DNA of 64,000 nt from Halicephalobus mephisto (Eukaryota > Nematoda > Chromadorea > Rhabditida > Panagrolaimidae): positions 186,001 through 250,000 of the forward strand of contig SWDT01000020.1 in the NCBI GenBank assembly GCA_009193035.1, given 5' to 3'. The translations under genes and the position numbers were made by a program. Positions 22,871 through 34,570 of this stretch are shown in pieces; the first letter of the stretch is position 1; every line of letters starts with the position of its first letter. The notes below the pieces were generated by a model. It searched no databases. It was not told the DNA's origin and saw only the letters and a list, made by a program, of their open reading frames with translations.

Positions 22871-24782
22871 CAAGACCCAATTTTCAGGCCATGTTTTGAT
22901 CCGGAAAATCCAGATATCTTCAAATTATAATTTTTTTAACTTCAAAAATTTGTTTAAATTGATAAATATTGTCTGACCACGAAAAGTCGAAATTTTAACT
23001 TCAAAATTTGTCGATTTTGGTAAAACGGAACACTAAATACTTTTGTCTCGAAATTTTCTTTTGTCACTTGTTTTTGGTCGAAACCGCGGATTTCGGATCT
23101 CTTAAATTTTTGGATTTTTCGCAAGTCCAGATCTCCATTGTCCAAAAATGGAAATCCGCGATTGAGTTCCTCCCGAAAATCCAATTTTTTCGAATAAAAA
23201 TCAATATTAAAAATTTCTAAAATTTAAAATTAAAAAATTTTTTAATTTCTAAAATTTAAAAGTTTTTTAATTTTTAAAATTTTAAAGTTTTAAAGTTTTT
23301 TAATTTTTTAATTTTCAAAATTTTTTTAATTTTTAAATTATTTTATTTTTTTTTAATTTTCAAAATTTCTAAATTTTAAAGTTTTTTAATTTTTAAAATT
23401 TCGAAATTTTTTTTTAATTTTTTAAAATTATTTAATTTTTACTTTTTTTTATTTTTTAAATTATTTTATTTTTTTTTAATTTTAAATTTTTCTTATTTTT
23501 GGAGTTTTTTTAGTTTTAAAATTCTTTAATTTCTAAATTTTTATCAGAATTAATTTTGGGAGGATTTTCTGCCGGAACAGACCTAGATCTCCAAACCCGT
23601 CCCTGCGCAAGGAAGCGAAAAGTCGAAATCGTTTCCATTTGCGTGACCGCAATATCTGAGAGAAATCCGCGTAGATCCTTGAATTTTTAAAGCAAATCGT
23701 CCTAGTCAATCCGAGCTCTTGAGCCAGTTCTCCGTGACCGCTAAAACGGCAAAATTTTTTATTTTTTAAAATTTTAAAATTTTGTTATTTTTAAAATTTT
23801 TTATTTTTTAAAATTTAAAAATTTTTTTTAATTTAAAATATTTTAAATTTTTCTTAATTTTAAAATTTTGTTATTTTTAAGATTTAAAATATTTTTTATT
23901 TTTAAAATTTAAATTTTTAAATATTTTAAATATTTTTTATTTCTAAATATTTTCTTATTTTTTATTTTTAAAGTTTTTTATTCTTAAATATTTTTTATTT
24001 TTGAAATTTAAATTTTTAAATATTTTAAATATTTTTTATTTCTAAATATTTTCTTATTTTTTATTTTTAAATATTTTTTATTTTTCTATTTTTTAATTTT
24101 TTAATTTTGTGAAGATTTATTTTTATAAAAATTTTTCTGAAATCTTCTAGAATTTTATCGGTTTCTGAAAATTTTCAGAATTTAGTAGAAACAATTTGAA
24201 TTTAAAAATTTAAAAATTTTCAAAATATTTTCGAATTTTCGAATTTTTCTAAAATCTCACAGAAGCTTCTGAAGCTCTTTAAAATTCCATAAAAATTTTC
24301 AAACTTTTCAAAAATCAAAAATATTTCAGTTTTCGAAGAATTTTAAAAATTCGTGTCAGGACCATTTTATAAAAATTTAATTTTTAATTTTTTTTAATTA
24401 TAAAATTTTTCAAAATCCAAAATTTCAACATTTAAAAATTCCCAAAATTCGTGTCGAGACATCTTCGTGAATTTATTTATTTATAAAATTATTTAAAAAA
24501 TTTTTGTATTTTAAAAAAATCTTTGCATTTTTTTGTTTTTTTTAATTTTTTACTTTTTTATATTTTAAGAAAATTTTCGTATTTTTTTTGTTTTTTTATA
24601 TTTTAAGAAAATTTTCGTATTTTTTTGAATTTTTAATTTTTTTAATTTTTTTAATAATGTATTTTTGAATTTTTTAAATTTTTTTGATAATGTATTTTTA
24701 AATTTTTTTAATAATGTATTTTTAAATTTTTTTTAAATTTTTTAATAATGTATTTTTTTAAGGTAAATCCTCTGCTTCGAAA

Positions 24783-24851
24783 ATGAAGTCAACGTCTATA
24801 TCAGACGATTCTCCTCCTGAATTAATCAAAAGAAAAAATCGGATTTACCAG
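24783..24851 (+). other. Possible small isolated exon
   Basis: A 69-bp ATG-led frame of 23 codons ends at a CAG|GTAAAA donor and stands out from the surrounding A/T simple sequence by base composition. It could be a 5' exon of the Patched gene 1.6 kb downstream, but no good acceptor precedes the first clear Patched exon, so the link is unproven. Confidence 0.2.
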
Positions 24852-25099
24852 GTAAAAAAGCTTGAATTTTTTGCAGAAGCAAAGTAGATCGTTTTCGGGA
24901 GCTTCTTGGGTTACGGTCGTCGGATAAGATTACATCGGATAATGTATTGGGATTTTTTATAACTTGTTTATCTTTTTTGAGATTTTCGAAAAAATGGAAA
25001 CAAAAATTGAATAATTTTCGACAAATTGAGAAGTTTCAAAAATTCCAATCAGGACCATTTTTAAAAATTTTTTAAAACTTAAAAAAAGTAAAATTTTTT

Positions 25100-25530
25100 C
25101 ATAAAACTTCAAAAAAAATTGGTCTTAACTGGAAAATCCGAAAATTCCACTCAAGAATGAAAATTAATTTTTTTATAAAAATTTTTATTTTAAAAAAAAA
25201 AATTTTCGGTCTTAACTGGAAAATTCGAAAATTCCACTCAAGACCATTTTTTCGAAGTTTTAAAAATAATTTTGAAAAATAAAAATTTTCCATAACTTTT
25301 TAAAAAATTAAATTTCGCAATTTTTGGTCTTAAGTGGAAACTTCCGAAAATTCCACTCAAGACCATTTTTTTTAAATTGCAAGACAAAAATTCTTTTTTT
25401 ATAAAAATGACTTTACAGTTTGTTAAATATTTTTCGGAACCTTCTTGAACCACTTAAATATTAAATTCGACAATTTCCGGTCCTGACTGGAATTTTCGGA
25501 GTTTTCCAATCGAGACCGTTTTTTAGACTT
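25100..25530. repeat. Four tandem imperfect hairpins, GGTCTTAACTGGAA ... TTCCACTCAAGACC
   Basis: At about 25115, 25207, 25328 and 25478. Each unit has arms GGTCTT/AAGACC and TGGAA/TTCCA around an A/T loop with TTCGA or TCCGA. Related single arms recur at 49.4-49.6, 60.3-60.9 and 61.6-61.9 kb. Confidence 0.65.
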
Positions 25531-25789
25531 TTACTTTTCGACAGTAGGATTGAACCATCACGTGAATATTGAATTGTTTTCAAGTGGCTAATTAATTTCA
25601 AAATTACAAGTCCATCGAAAGGGACTCGAGACCCTCTTGTGTTCTTAGAGTACGATTCAGTCCTCTTCACTTTCTCAAACAACTTTGATTCTAAATCGGG
25701 TCCTTTGGAACTTTGTCAACAAATCATTCAAATCAAAAGGATTCAAAAATGTAAAAACGGGACTTCTAAGGAACCAAAAATAAAAATTG

Positions 25790-26250
25790 TAGTCGTTCGT
25801 TTTCGTACATAATGCGAAAACAAGAACGATTTGTATTCGTTCTGGTACGCAATTCAAAAACGAAAGCAAATCAAAATTCAATTCCCTCCGGTATACAGTA
25901 AAAAAGAGCGAGTCAGAACAGAACTTTACTCACTCTGGCATATAATGCAGAAATAAGAACGACTCAAATCGGAACCGATTCGTTCTGGCATATAATCTAA
26001 AAAGAAGAGCGAGTTAGAACCGAATTCTACTCGCTCTGGCATATAATCTAAAAAGAAGAGCGAGTCAGAACCGAATCTTACTCGCTCTGGCATACAATCT
26101 AAAAAGAAGAGCGAGTTAGAACCGAATCTCACTCGCTCTGGCATTTAATGCAGAAAGAAGAGCGATTCAAAACCGAATCTTACTCGCTCTGGCATGTAAT
26201 TAGAAATAAAAACAATTCAAACCTAAAATCAACTCGCTCTGGTATTTCAG
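25790..26250. repeat. 51-bp tandem array of AGAGCGAGT/ACTCGCTCT hairpins
   Basis: About eight units read AAAAGAAGAGCGAGTCAGAA, then CCGAATCTTACTCGCTCTGG, then CATATAATCT. The arms AGAGCGAGT and ACTCGCTCT are perfect 9-bp inverted repeats with a 14-base loop. Because 51 is a multiple of three, one reverse frame stays open across the array (about 25926-26144). Confidence 0.75.
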
Positions 26251-26457
26251 CCAGTTATTACTAATTTCGAAAGAGTCTTGCCAGTTAGAACTAATTCGTT
26301 TGTTTTTTCCTCCATTAATTATGTGTAAATGGTCGATTTTGGACCATGAATCCAAATTAAAATGGCACTAGAACCAGAGCGAGCCAGATTTGAGCCTAAT
26401 TAAATGCGTTAGTTTTTTTCGTACTTTTTTTGTTGTTTGTCGGCTGATCGGGAGAAG

Positions 26458-29400
26458 ATGACGTCTTCACCGAAGTCAAAATCCTTGCTGAAGAATTACT
26501 TGTCGAAAACGGAACTGACTTCTGTTCATTCGAGTTTTCTGTCTTCGATTAATCTCTCCTGGAAGGCACCGAAGACGCACGATAGTGACTGCGAAGAACA
26601 CTATCCTGATTTGGATTCAAGTATCTTCAACCAAAGCTTTAATTTTTCAAACGATGGGATTTCACAAAAACCTGACTCGTTTTTGGTTCCTAAAAATGGA
26701 TCTAGGATTTTAAACGTTTGATTTTTGAAAATTTTCATATATGAATTTTCCGTTTTTCAGTTTCTCGATCGACATGTCGTTGGAAAATCTGATTCGGCGG
26801 ATTACTCAGAACTCTGGAAACAAAAGTTTTCCAAACATCCGACTTGGTGCGACGCTGACATGGCTCTTCAGCAAATGAATGCGGTGAGTCATTTTATAAC
26901 TTTATCCCCCCGGGCTGTGATCACAAAGTTGAGAAATCAGTTCAAGATGACGAAAAGGATTCAGAAATCAATTTAGGATCTAAAAAAAGTTTAAGAAATC
27001 AACTTATATGAGAAGCCTAAAAATCCATCCATGATTACGAAATAAGTTTGGAGATCCATATATGGTTACGAAATAGTCTCAAACATTATACAATGGTGAT
27101 TATAAAGATTAATTTAAGGTTATATAACTGGCTTAAAAATGACCTTTATGTAGTTTTAAAAATTGATATATGATTTCGAAACAATCCTAAGAATCTATTA
27201 CGAAATAAGTTTAAAAGTTTATGATTTCGTAATAAGTTTAAAAATTTATGATTTCGTAATAAGTTTAAAAGTTTATGATTACGAAATAAGTTTAAAAGTT
27301 TATGATTTCGTAATAAGTTTAAAAATTTATGATTTCGTAATAAGTTTAAAAACTTATGATTACGAAATAAGTTTAAAAGTTTATGATTTCGTAATAAGTT
27401 CGAAAATCCATATTCGATGATGAATTCAGCATGAAATTAAATTTAGGATTCAAAGAAGTTTAAAAATTAACTTTATATAATTTCGAAAGTTGATATAAAA
27501 TTTCGAAACAATCCTAAAAATCAATCGATTACGAAATAATGAACCTAGAAAATTAACTTTTAATTGTACAGTAATTATTAAAATGAATTTCAGGGTATCG
27601 CCGACGGCAATCGGATTGCCTTGTATTCTCGAGCCATCTTCCAAAGAATCTTATTTTACATGGGACAATTTGTTCAACAAAATCCAGTGAAAATCCTACT
27701 TATCAGCTTACTTCTGATGATTCTATGCTGTATTGGATTGCCATATGTCAAAATCGAGACTGATATCGTCAAGCTATGGGTTTCACGTGAGTTTTATATT
27801 TTCACTTATCCATATATCTTTATACACTTTCATGTATTTATATATATATATTTATATATACTTTCACTTTTTATGCATATTTTTATATATGTATTTGTTT
27901 TTTATACATATTTATATATATTTTTACTTTTTATGCATATTTTTACTTTTTATGCATATTTTTATATATTTATTTTTATGCATATTTATATATTTTTTCA
28001 CTTTTTATACATATTTATTATATTTTTTCACTTTTTATGTATATTTTCATATATTTTTATGCTTTTTTACACTTGTTTTTGTTTTTTTATTTTTTTAGTG
28101 TGGTTTTTAGATTTTGCTTAATTACGATTATTGCAGAAGGAGGTCGTCTTGAACAAGAATTGAATTTTCTGGATCGAGCTAAAAGTGAATATAAACAATC
28201 TTTACATCGTCCAAAACGCGAAAACTCGGATTTGCCGCCTCCGATTAAGCCCGTGGTGAAGAAACCCAAGTCCTCTCCTGTTTCTCATGGACCTGAGTTG
28301 CCTCGTGAAAATGGATTAGGTGGTGGATTTCAAGTTGTTATTCAAACTCCAGAATTTGAAGGTGAAAATGTTCTTTCTAAAAATGGTCTTCTTAGACATG
28401 TGAAATTGATGGAAGAAATAGCCCAATATAAAGTCGAAATGTTTGGATCGTAAGTTTTTTATTTTTTTAAAAAAAAATAATTAGTGTGATTTTGAAGAGC
28501 ATCTTTGCTCTGAAATCCGTGTCTATTTCTGTAATTCTAGAAAGGTATAAATGACCACGCAGCGGTCAACCGGTTGTGAGTGTATCCGAGCGAAAAACAC
28601 AGTCATAGACTTGGTTGAGCTCTTTTCTTGTTTTCTGACCAACAAGCCGGTTTCTAAATTTTTTTTTCAATCAGAAAAAAGCGACTTGTAGTTTAGAATT
28701 TTAATTTTTTAAGGGAACTAAAAAGAAAAGCAAAATATAAAAATTTTAAAAATGCAAAATTTTAAAAAAATGAAGTTTAAAAATTTACAATTTAAAAGTT
28801 TAAATAATTAATAATTTTTAAAATTTATAAAAAGTAGAAAAATTTAGAAATTTTAAAAAATAAAGAATTTTAAAATTTAAAAAAGTTTAGAAATTTTAAA
28901 AAATATTAAATATTTTAACTTTTTTAATTTTAAAATTCCTTATTTTTTAAGATTTTAAAAAAAGTGAAAAATTAAGAAATTTTAAAGTTTTGAAATTTCG
29001 GAATTTTAAATTAATTTTTAAATTATTTTTTGTTTTTATATAATTTTATTTTTTGATTGTGGAATTTTTTTTGTTTTTTGGATTTTTCAAGTTATGGAAT
29101 TTGGAAATTTTCTAGAAATTGGACTTTGGCTGATATTTGCTTCAAACCCCCTGCCCCTACTCTTCCACCAGGAACCCTGAATCAAGCTATGGGGACTTTG
29201 TTGGAGAGGATTGTACCTTGTATATGGATTACTCCTATTGATTGTTTTTGGGAAGGATCAAAACCTCTAGGACCTTATCCTCCGTTGGTCCTTGGAGAAG
29301 AAGTTACTTCTTTTGTTTCATCTCTTCCGAAAGGAAATATTACATGGAAAAATTTGGATCCTACTGCTGTTGTTAAAGAAATATCGGTATTACTTGATTT

Positions 29401-32400
29401 GGGAACAATTGAAAATTTTTTTTCAAGAGCTGGAATTGGATCTGCTTATTTGGATAGACCCTGTATTGATCCATTGGATTATGAATGTCCTAAAGAAGCA
29501 CCAAATTATTTTAATAGATGTCATGCTATGGAAAAATTTGATTTATGGAATGAAAATATGGATTCAATTGATAAAATAATATTATCAGAAGAAATAATTT
29601 CTACAGTAAAAGAAGAAGGATTAAATTTAATTAGTGATTTTTTAGGAAGAAAAAAACGTGATTTAAATAATGAAACAAATAATATTTTTGAAAATAATAA
29701 TTCAACAAAAGATGATGAAGAATATTATAATTATGAAAATGATGATAATTATCAAACTTCTAATTTTAAAATTCCACCAGAAGATCCAAAAATTATAAGA
29801 TGTAAAAAATATGGAAAAGATTTATTAAGATGGATGAAAGAAAATCCAGAAAAATTGGAAATGTTTTTATCAAAAAATGAATTACCTATTTATCCAGATT
29901 ACGGTAAAATAATGACAGGTGGATGTAAAGGATTTGGAAAAAATATAATGAAATGGCCAGAAGATTTAATAATTGGTGGTGTTGAAAAAAAAAATGGATA
30001 TTTAAATAAAGCAGAAGCATTTCAATCAGTTTTTTTAGTTTCTGGTCCAAATGATATATATACAAGATTTAAAAATACTAAATCAAATATTAAAAATGGT
30101 TTTGATAATTCTACATGGTCAATTAAAAAAGCAAATTTAATAATTACGGCATGGCAAAGAAATTTTACAGAAAAAATTTATGATCATAATTTAAATAAAA
30201 TAAAAGAAAATATAAGAATTGTACATCCATTAGCATCAACATCAATTGGAGATATGTTAGAAGAATTTTCACAATTTAAATATTTTATAATTGTAATGGG
30301 ATATATTTTAATGATTATATATGCTGGATTTACACAAATGAATTGGAATGGATGGTGGTTTTCAGTAAAATCAGCATGTGAATTGGCTATTAGTGGAGTA
30401 TTATTAGTTACATTTTCATCAATTGCAGGTCTTGGATTATCATCAATGTTAGGAATTCATTTTAATGCAGCAACAACACAAATAGTACCATTTTTGACTT
30501 TAGGTCTTGGTATTGATGATATGTTTTTATTTTTACACAATTATGTTGATTTATTAAATTGTGTTAAAAAAAATGAAATAGGTGTACTTATGAAAGAAAC
30601 AGGAATGTCTATATTAATTACATCAACAAATAATATTTTAGCATTTTTAGCTGGAATTATTTTACCTATTCCAGCTTTAAGATCATTTTGTACTCAAACA
30701 GCTATATTATTAGTTGTTAATTTAATTTCAACATTAATTATATTTCCTGCAATTATTACATTGGATTTAAAAAGAAGAAAATCAGGAAAACGAGATATGA
30801 CATTTGGATGTGGAAAAAATAAAATTATTCCAACAGAATCAACTTCAAAAATAACAGAAAAATTAAATGAAAATAATGAATGGTATACTATAGAATATTT
30901 TGTTGAAAAATATTATATAACATGGATGAAAAAAAAAATAATAAAAATAATAATTGTTATTATTTGTATTATTATGATTATATCTGGTTGTATTGGATTA
31001 TATAAATCAAAACTTGGTCTTGAACTTGGTGATGTATTGCCTGAGGGTACGGCACCATCAGCATTTTTAAAAGCAAGAGAAAAATATTTTAGTTTTTATC
31101 CAATGTATACTGTATTACAAGGACCAAATATTGATTATCCTAATCAACAAATTAAAATAGAAGAATTAAGACAAAATTTAGCTAAATCAAATTTTGTTAT
31201 TAAAATAGATAATAAACCAAGTGAACCATATTGGTTATCATTAATGCAATTATGGTTAAAATCATTACAAATTGAATTGGATAAAGCTATATCTAATGGT
31301 GTTATTGATCCTGTTAATGGTTCATTGTATGTTAGATCAACAACGGATAAAAGGATTAATGATGAAGCTTTATTAGCAAGAAGATTAGTATGTTCATATG
31401 GTAAAAAATACAATTGTAATGGAAGAGTAAGTTTTTTGTTTTGTAAAATTTCTTAATTTTTGAATTCCCGCGAAAAATTGAATCGTTATTTATAATTTTT
31501 TTGAAATTTTTGAATTTCCGCCAAAAATTGAATTGTTATTTTATTTATAATTTTTTTGAAATTTTTGAATTCCCGCGAAAAATTGAATCAAGTATGAAAA
31601 TATAAAAACGATAAAACTGGTAATTTTTATGAAATTGATTTTTATTTATATTTTAAAATTCTAGAATTTTGTGGAAATTTTAGAAAATGTCTAATTTTTT
31701 GATTTTTATAATTTTTATAATTTTTGTGTTTTAGATCAACATGGTTAAATTGATCGACGAATCCAACATTATTAATCCTGAGGGCTTCTACAATTACCTG
31801 ACTGCTTGGTATCATGTCGACAACATGATGTATTATGTGTCTCAAGCGGCTTTCTTCCCGACTCCTCCTTCTTGGAGATTTGATCCATGGGAAGACAAAT
31901 TAATTCCTCCGGCATCTCCATTGTATTACAGTCAAATTCCGTTTTATTTGACTAATTTGATCGATACTCCTATTATTGTTGATATGATTAGAGAAATTCG
32001 TGGAATTTGTGACAAATTTACAGAAGAAGGTTTACCTAATTTTCCATCTGGATTAGCATTTACATTTTGGGAACAATATTTACATTTAACAAGTAATTTA
32101 ACAACAGCTATATTGATTATAGGTGGATCAGTATTGTTTGTTATATCTGTGATTATATTTAATCCTTGGGCTGCTGCAATGGTTGCTGTTGTTGTGATTT
32201 CTATGACGATTGAACTTGCTGGATTTATGGGAATATTTGGATTAAAAATGAATCCAATATCAGCAGTTACATTGATTACAGCTGTAGGTATTGGAGTAGA
32301 ATTTACAGCTCATGTTGTATTAGCATTTTTAACATCAATAGGAACAAATGATGAAAGAATGGAATCTGCATTGAAACATATGTTTGTACCTGTATTACAT

Positions 32401-33384
32401 GGAGGATTATCAACATTACTTGGAATAATAATGTTAGCATTTTCAGAATTTGATTTTATTGTGGATTATTTTTTTGTTGTTATGTCTGCATTGATTATAA
32501 TTGGATTATTTAATGGTTTAGCAATGCTACCTGTTATGTTGTCATTAATAGGACCACCATGTGAAATTAAAATTTTGAATGGTTCTAATAGATTACCACC
32601 ACCTTTACCATTAAATAAACAAAAATCAAGAATATTAGGTAATGGAAAACATTCATTAGTTGAACATGGTTTAACAAATGATGGAACAATAGGTAAGTAA
32701 TTTATTATTATTATTATTATTATTTTTGTGTGAAAAAAGAAAATTTAAAAAGTATTTTTTATTTTTATAATTATTGAAATTTTTTAATTTTTATATTTAG
32801 AAAAGTGGAAAAAAAGTACTTTTTTATTTTTATAATTATTGAAATTTTTTAATTTTTATATTTTAAAAAAATTTAAAGTATTTTTTATTTTTATATTTTA
32901 AAAAAATTTAAAAAAAGTATTCTTATTTTTATATTTAAAAAAGTGGGAAAAAAGTACTTTTTATTTTTATAATTATTGGAATTTTTTACTTTTTATAATT
33001 GTTGAAATTTTTTAATTTTTATATTTTAAAAAAATTTAAAAAAAGTATTTTTATTTTTATATTTATTGGAATTTTTTTATTTTTATAATTATTGAAATTT
33101 CTTTATTCTTAGAATTTCTGTTTAAAAATTTTATAATTTCAACAATTCTAAGTTTTATTTTTTTAAATAGTTTTGAAAATTTTTTTAATATTGTTTTATA
33201 AAAATTTTTATTTTTATAAAAAATTGACTTTTTAGTGAAAACGAATCTTGTGAAAAATGATAGTGATTCTTCTGGATCTCCTACACCGCCGACTTCTGAA
33301 TCTGATAATATTTCGATGGAAGAACAACCAGTTAACAGAGAACGTAGAAAACAACAAGAACGAAATGCTGTTCAAAGATTCTAA
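26458..33384 (+). CDS. ptc: Patched family (Hedgehog-receptor-type RND transporter)
   Basis: Seven exons (26458-26715, 26761-26883, 27594-27786, 28137-28449, 29092-31426, 31735-32692, 33236-33384) join in frame to 1442 aa. True Patched hallmarks, beyond the broader PTR family, are NRIALYSRAIFQRILFYMG, YVKIETDIVKLWVSQGGRL, ITPIDCFWEG, YLDRPCIDP and MKWPEDLIIGG. A sterol-sensing domain lies around 700-790 (FNAATTQIVPFLTLGLGIDD). The transport residues are kept: GIDD in TM4 (769-772) and GVEFTAH in TM10 (Glu 1263). The hydrophilic C-terminus ends NAVQRF. In C. elegans, ptc-1 and ptc-3 act in germline cytokinesis and in osmoregulation/cholesterol handling; I cannot tell which this is. Exon 5 switches to almost pure A/T third positions after its start. 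Possible poly(A) signal AATAAA at 33644-33649. The first exon start is the least certain part. Confidence 0.93.
27180..27415. repeat. Tandem array of ATTTCGTAATAAG / ATTACGAAATAAG units in Patched intron 2
   Basis: About eight units of 32-33 bp, TTTAAAARTTTATGATTTCG then TAATAAG, alternate with the inverse core ATTACGAAATAAG. The frame stays open across it, but the DNA lies between clear splice sites. Confidence 0.7.
28500..28645 (+). other. GC-richer intronic island in Patched intron 4
   Basis: Unlike the A/T flanks, this stretch contains a small hairpin AGAGCATCTTTGCTCT, the palindrome CAACCGGTTG and CGCAGCGGTCAAC. No ORF fits it. It could be an intronic RNA gene or an element remnant; neither is established. 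Confidence 0.3.
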
Positions 33385-34570
33385 AATAGATTAAAAGAAT
33401 CATTTTTGATTAATCGGGTTTATGACTGCATTTTTTAGAATTTTTGAAAATTTGGCTTATGTCATTTTTACGCATTTTTGGTTTTTTTTAGTATTTTCGG
33501 GTTTTTCTACGTTGTTTTAGTCTTGTGAAAAATTAACTACGCTTTTTTGGATATCTGGAAAATGAGAGTTATTTATATATTTTTTGTAAATTTGTCCGGT
33601 TTTTAAAATGCCGGTATTTTTTGTGTAGAATTTTGTACAAAGAAATAAAAGATTAAGGTTAATTTTTGAGAGGTTCAAAAATTGTTATTTTGAGTTTTTC
33701 GAGTTCTTTGGCAGTGCAGTGGTGCGTGTTTGTGACTGTCATTTGGGAGACCCGGGTTCGATTCCTGACTGGAAAGCTATGTCTTGAAGTGGTGTGAATT
33801 TAATGTTTGGTTTGTTTCGATGGCTACTTTTGTTTCAGTCTTAAACTTGGATAATTGAAGTTTTTATTAACGATACGTTAAATAATGGAAATTATAAAAT
33901 CAAAATAATACGAGATTTCTTTTTCGCTGCTTGCAGATTGGGCAACTACGGTATCCTCGACAAGTGATGAATATTATTAAAGTTGGAGTTCAAAGTTAAA
34001 TTTCGGATTTTTCGCGTTAAGAAAAAACTTCTGAATCATGTTCGGATTAGGGGAATTTAATTAATTTTCAACTATCAACTTAGATAAAATAGATTTTTAA
34101 AATTAAAAAAATTTATGTTTTTTAACACGAAAAATTCGATTTCCAACTTTAATAATACGAAGCCGAATCCACAGACGGAGCAAATACTACAAAATAAGGC
34201 TATACTTAGTCTCTGAATTTGAGACCTTTTGATGGATACGGTAATTGACAAAAAATATTTGAAAAGTTTAAATTTTTTAAAACGACCCAAATATGATTAC
34301 TGTATTCACAAATAAAAATAATTATTAATGTTGAATTTAATTTTTTAAAATATTTAAATTTTACAAATATTTAATTTTTCAAAAATATTTAAATTTTAAA
34401 AATATTTCATTTTTTTTAAATATTCAAATTTTAAAAATATTTCATTTTTTTAAATATTCAAATTTTTAAAAATATTTCATTTTTTTTAAATATTCAAATT
34501 TTTAAAATATTTCATTTTTTTAAAATATTCAAATTTTTAAAATATTTAAATTTTTTAAATATTCAAATTT
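33385..34570. other. Convergent intergenic region between Patched and the P450 gene
   Basis: Holds the Patched 3' UTR with AATAAA at 33644, a tRNA-like fragment at 33709-33776, then A/T-rich sequence. 34340-34570 is a tandem array of TTTAAATATTCAAATTTTTA units. No further gene was seen. Confidence 0.5.
33709..33776 (+). pseudogene. tRNA-like fragment (pseudogene or tRNA-derived SINE)
   Basis: An A-box-like TGGCAGTGCAGTGG and a full B box GGTTCGATTCC are correctly spaced for a tRNA. A D stem (GTGC/GCGT) and a partly mismatched T stem can be drawn, but the acceptor stem pairs only with wobbles and one mismatch, and the anticodon arm is unclear. Confidence 0.35.

Larger units (their letters stand above)
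15530..24760. repeat. Nine-kilobase AT-rich repeat desert
   Basis: No supported exon was seen. 15.9-16.6 kb is A/T simple sequence. 16690-17250 is a degenerate TTCTAGAAGCTTCTAC array. 18.0-18.7 kb repeats GGAATACTGTA. 18780-19100 is GC-richer without a convincing gene. 19020-19545 holds three copies of the dispersed repeat also seen at 12.9 kb. 19.8-20.4 kb holds GACTCGCGC-containing tandem units. 20740-21010 is a 55-bp tandem repeat. 21.3-22.0 kb repeats GGATTCTGAAGCCTTC. 22430-22870 is an AAAGTTCGA-type array. 23560-23740 is a GC-richer patch with no clear reading frame. Confidence 0.6.

Noticed and set aside
25926..26144. Reverse frame encoding a repeated MPERVRFGSNSLFFLD peptide
   Set aside because: It arises because the 51-bp tandem unit is a multiple of three; no start context, splice signals or unique sequence support a gene.
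25790..26250. CRISPR-like regular array
   Set aside because: The units are contiguous and homogeneous, with no unique spacers, and the DNA is clearly a spliced eukaryotic genome.
27163..27420. Forward frame with repeated YDFVISLK
   Set aside because: It lies inside a Patched intron between good donor and acceptor sites and is a repeat translation.
27621..28121. Long Phe/Tyr/Ile-rich forward frame continuing past Patched exon 3
   Set aside because: It reads through the donor TCAC|GTGAGT into T/A-rich intron; splicing to 28137 restores the conserved WVSQGGRL.
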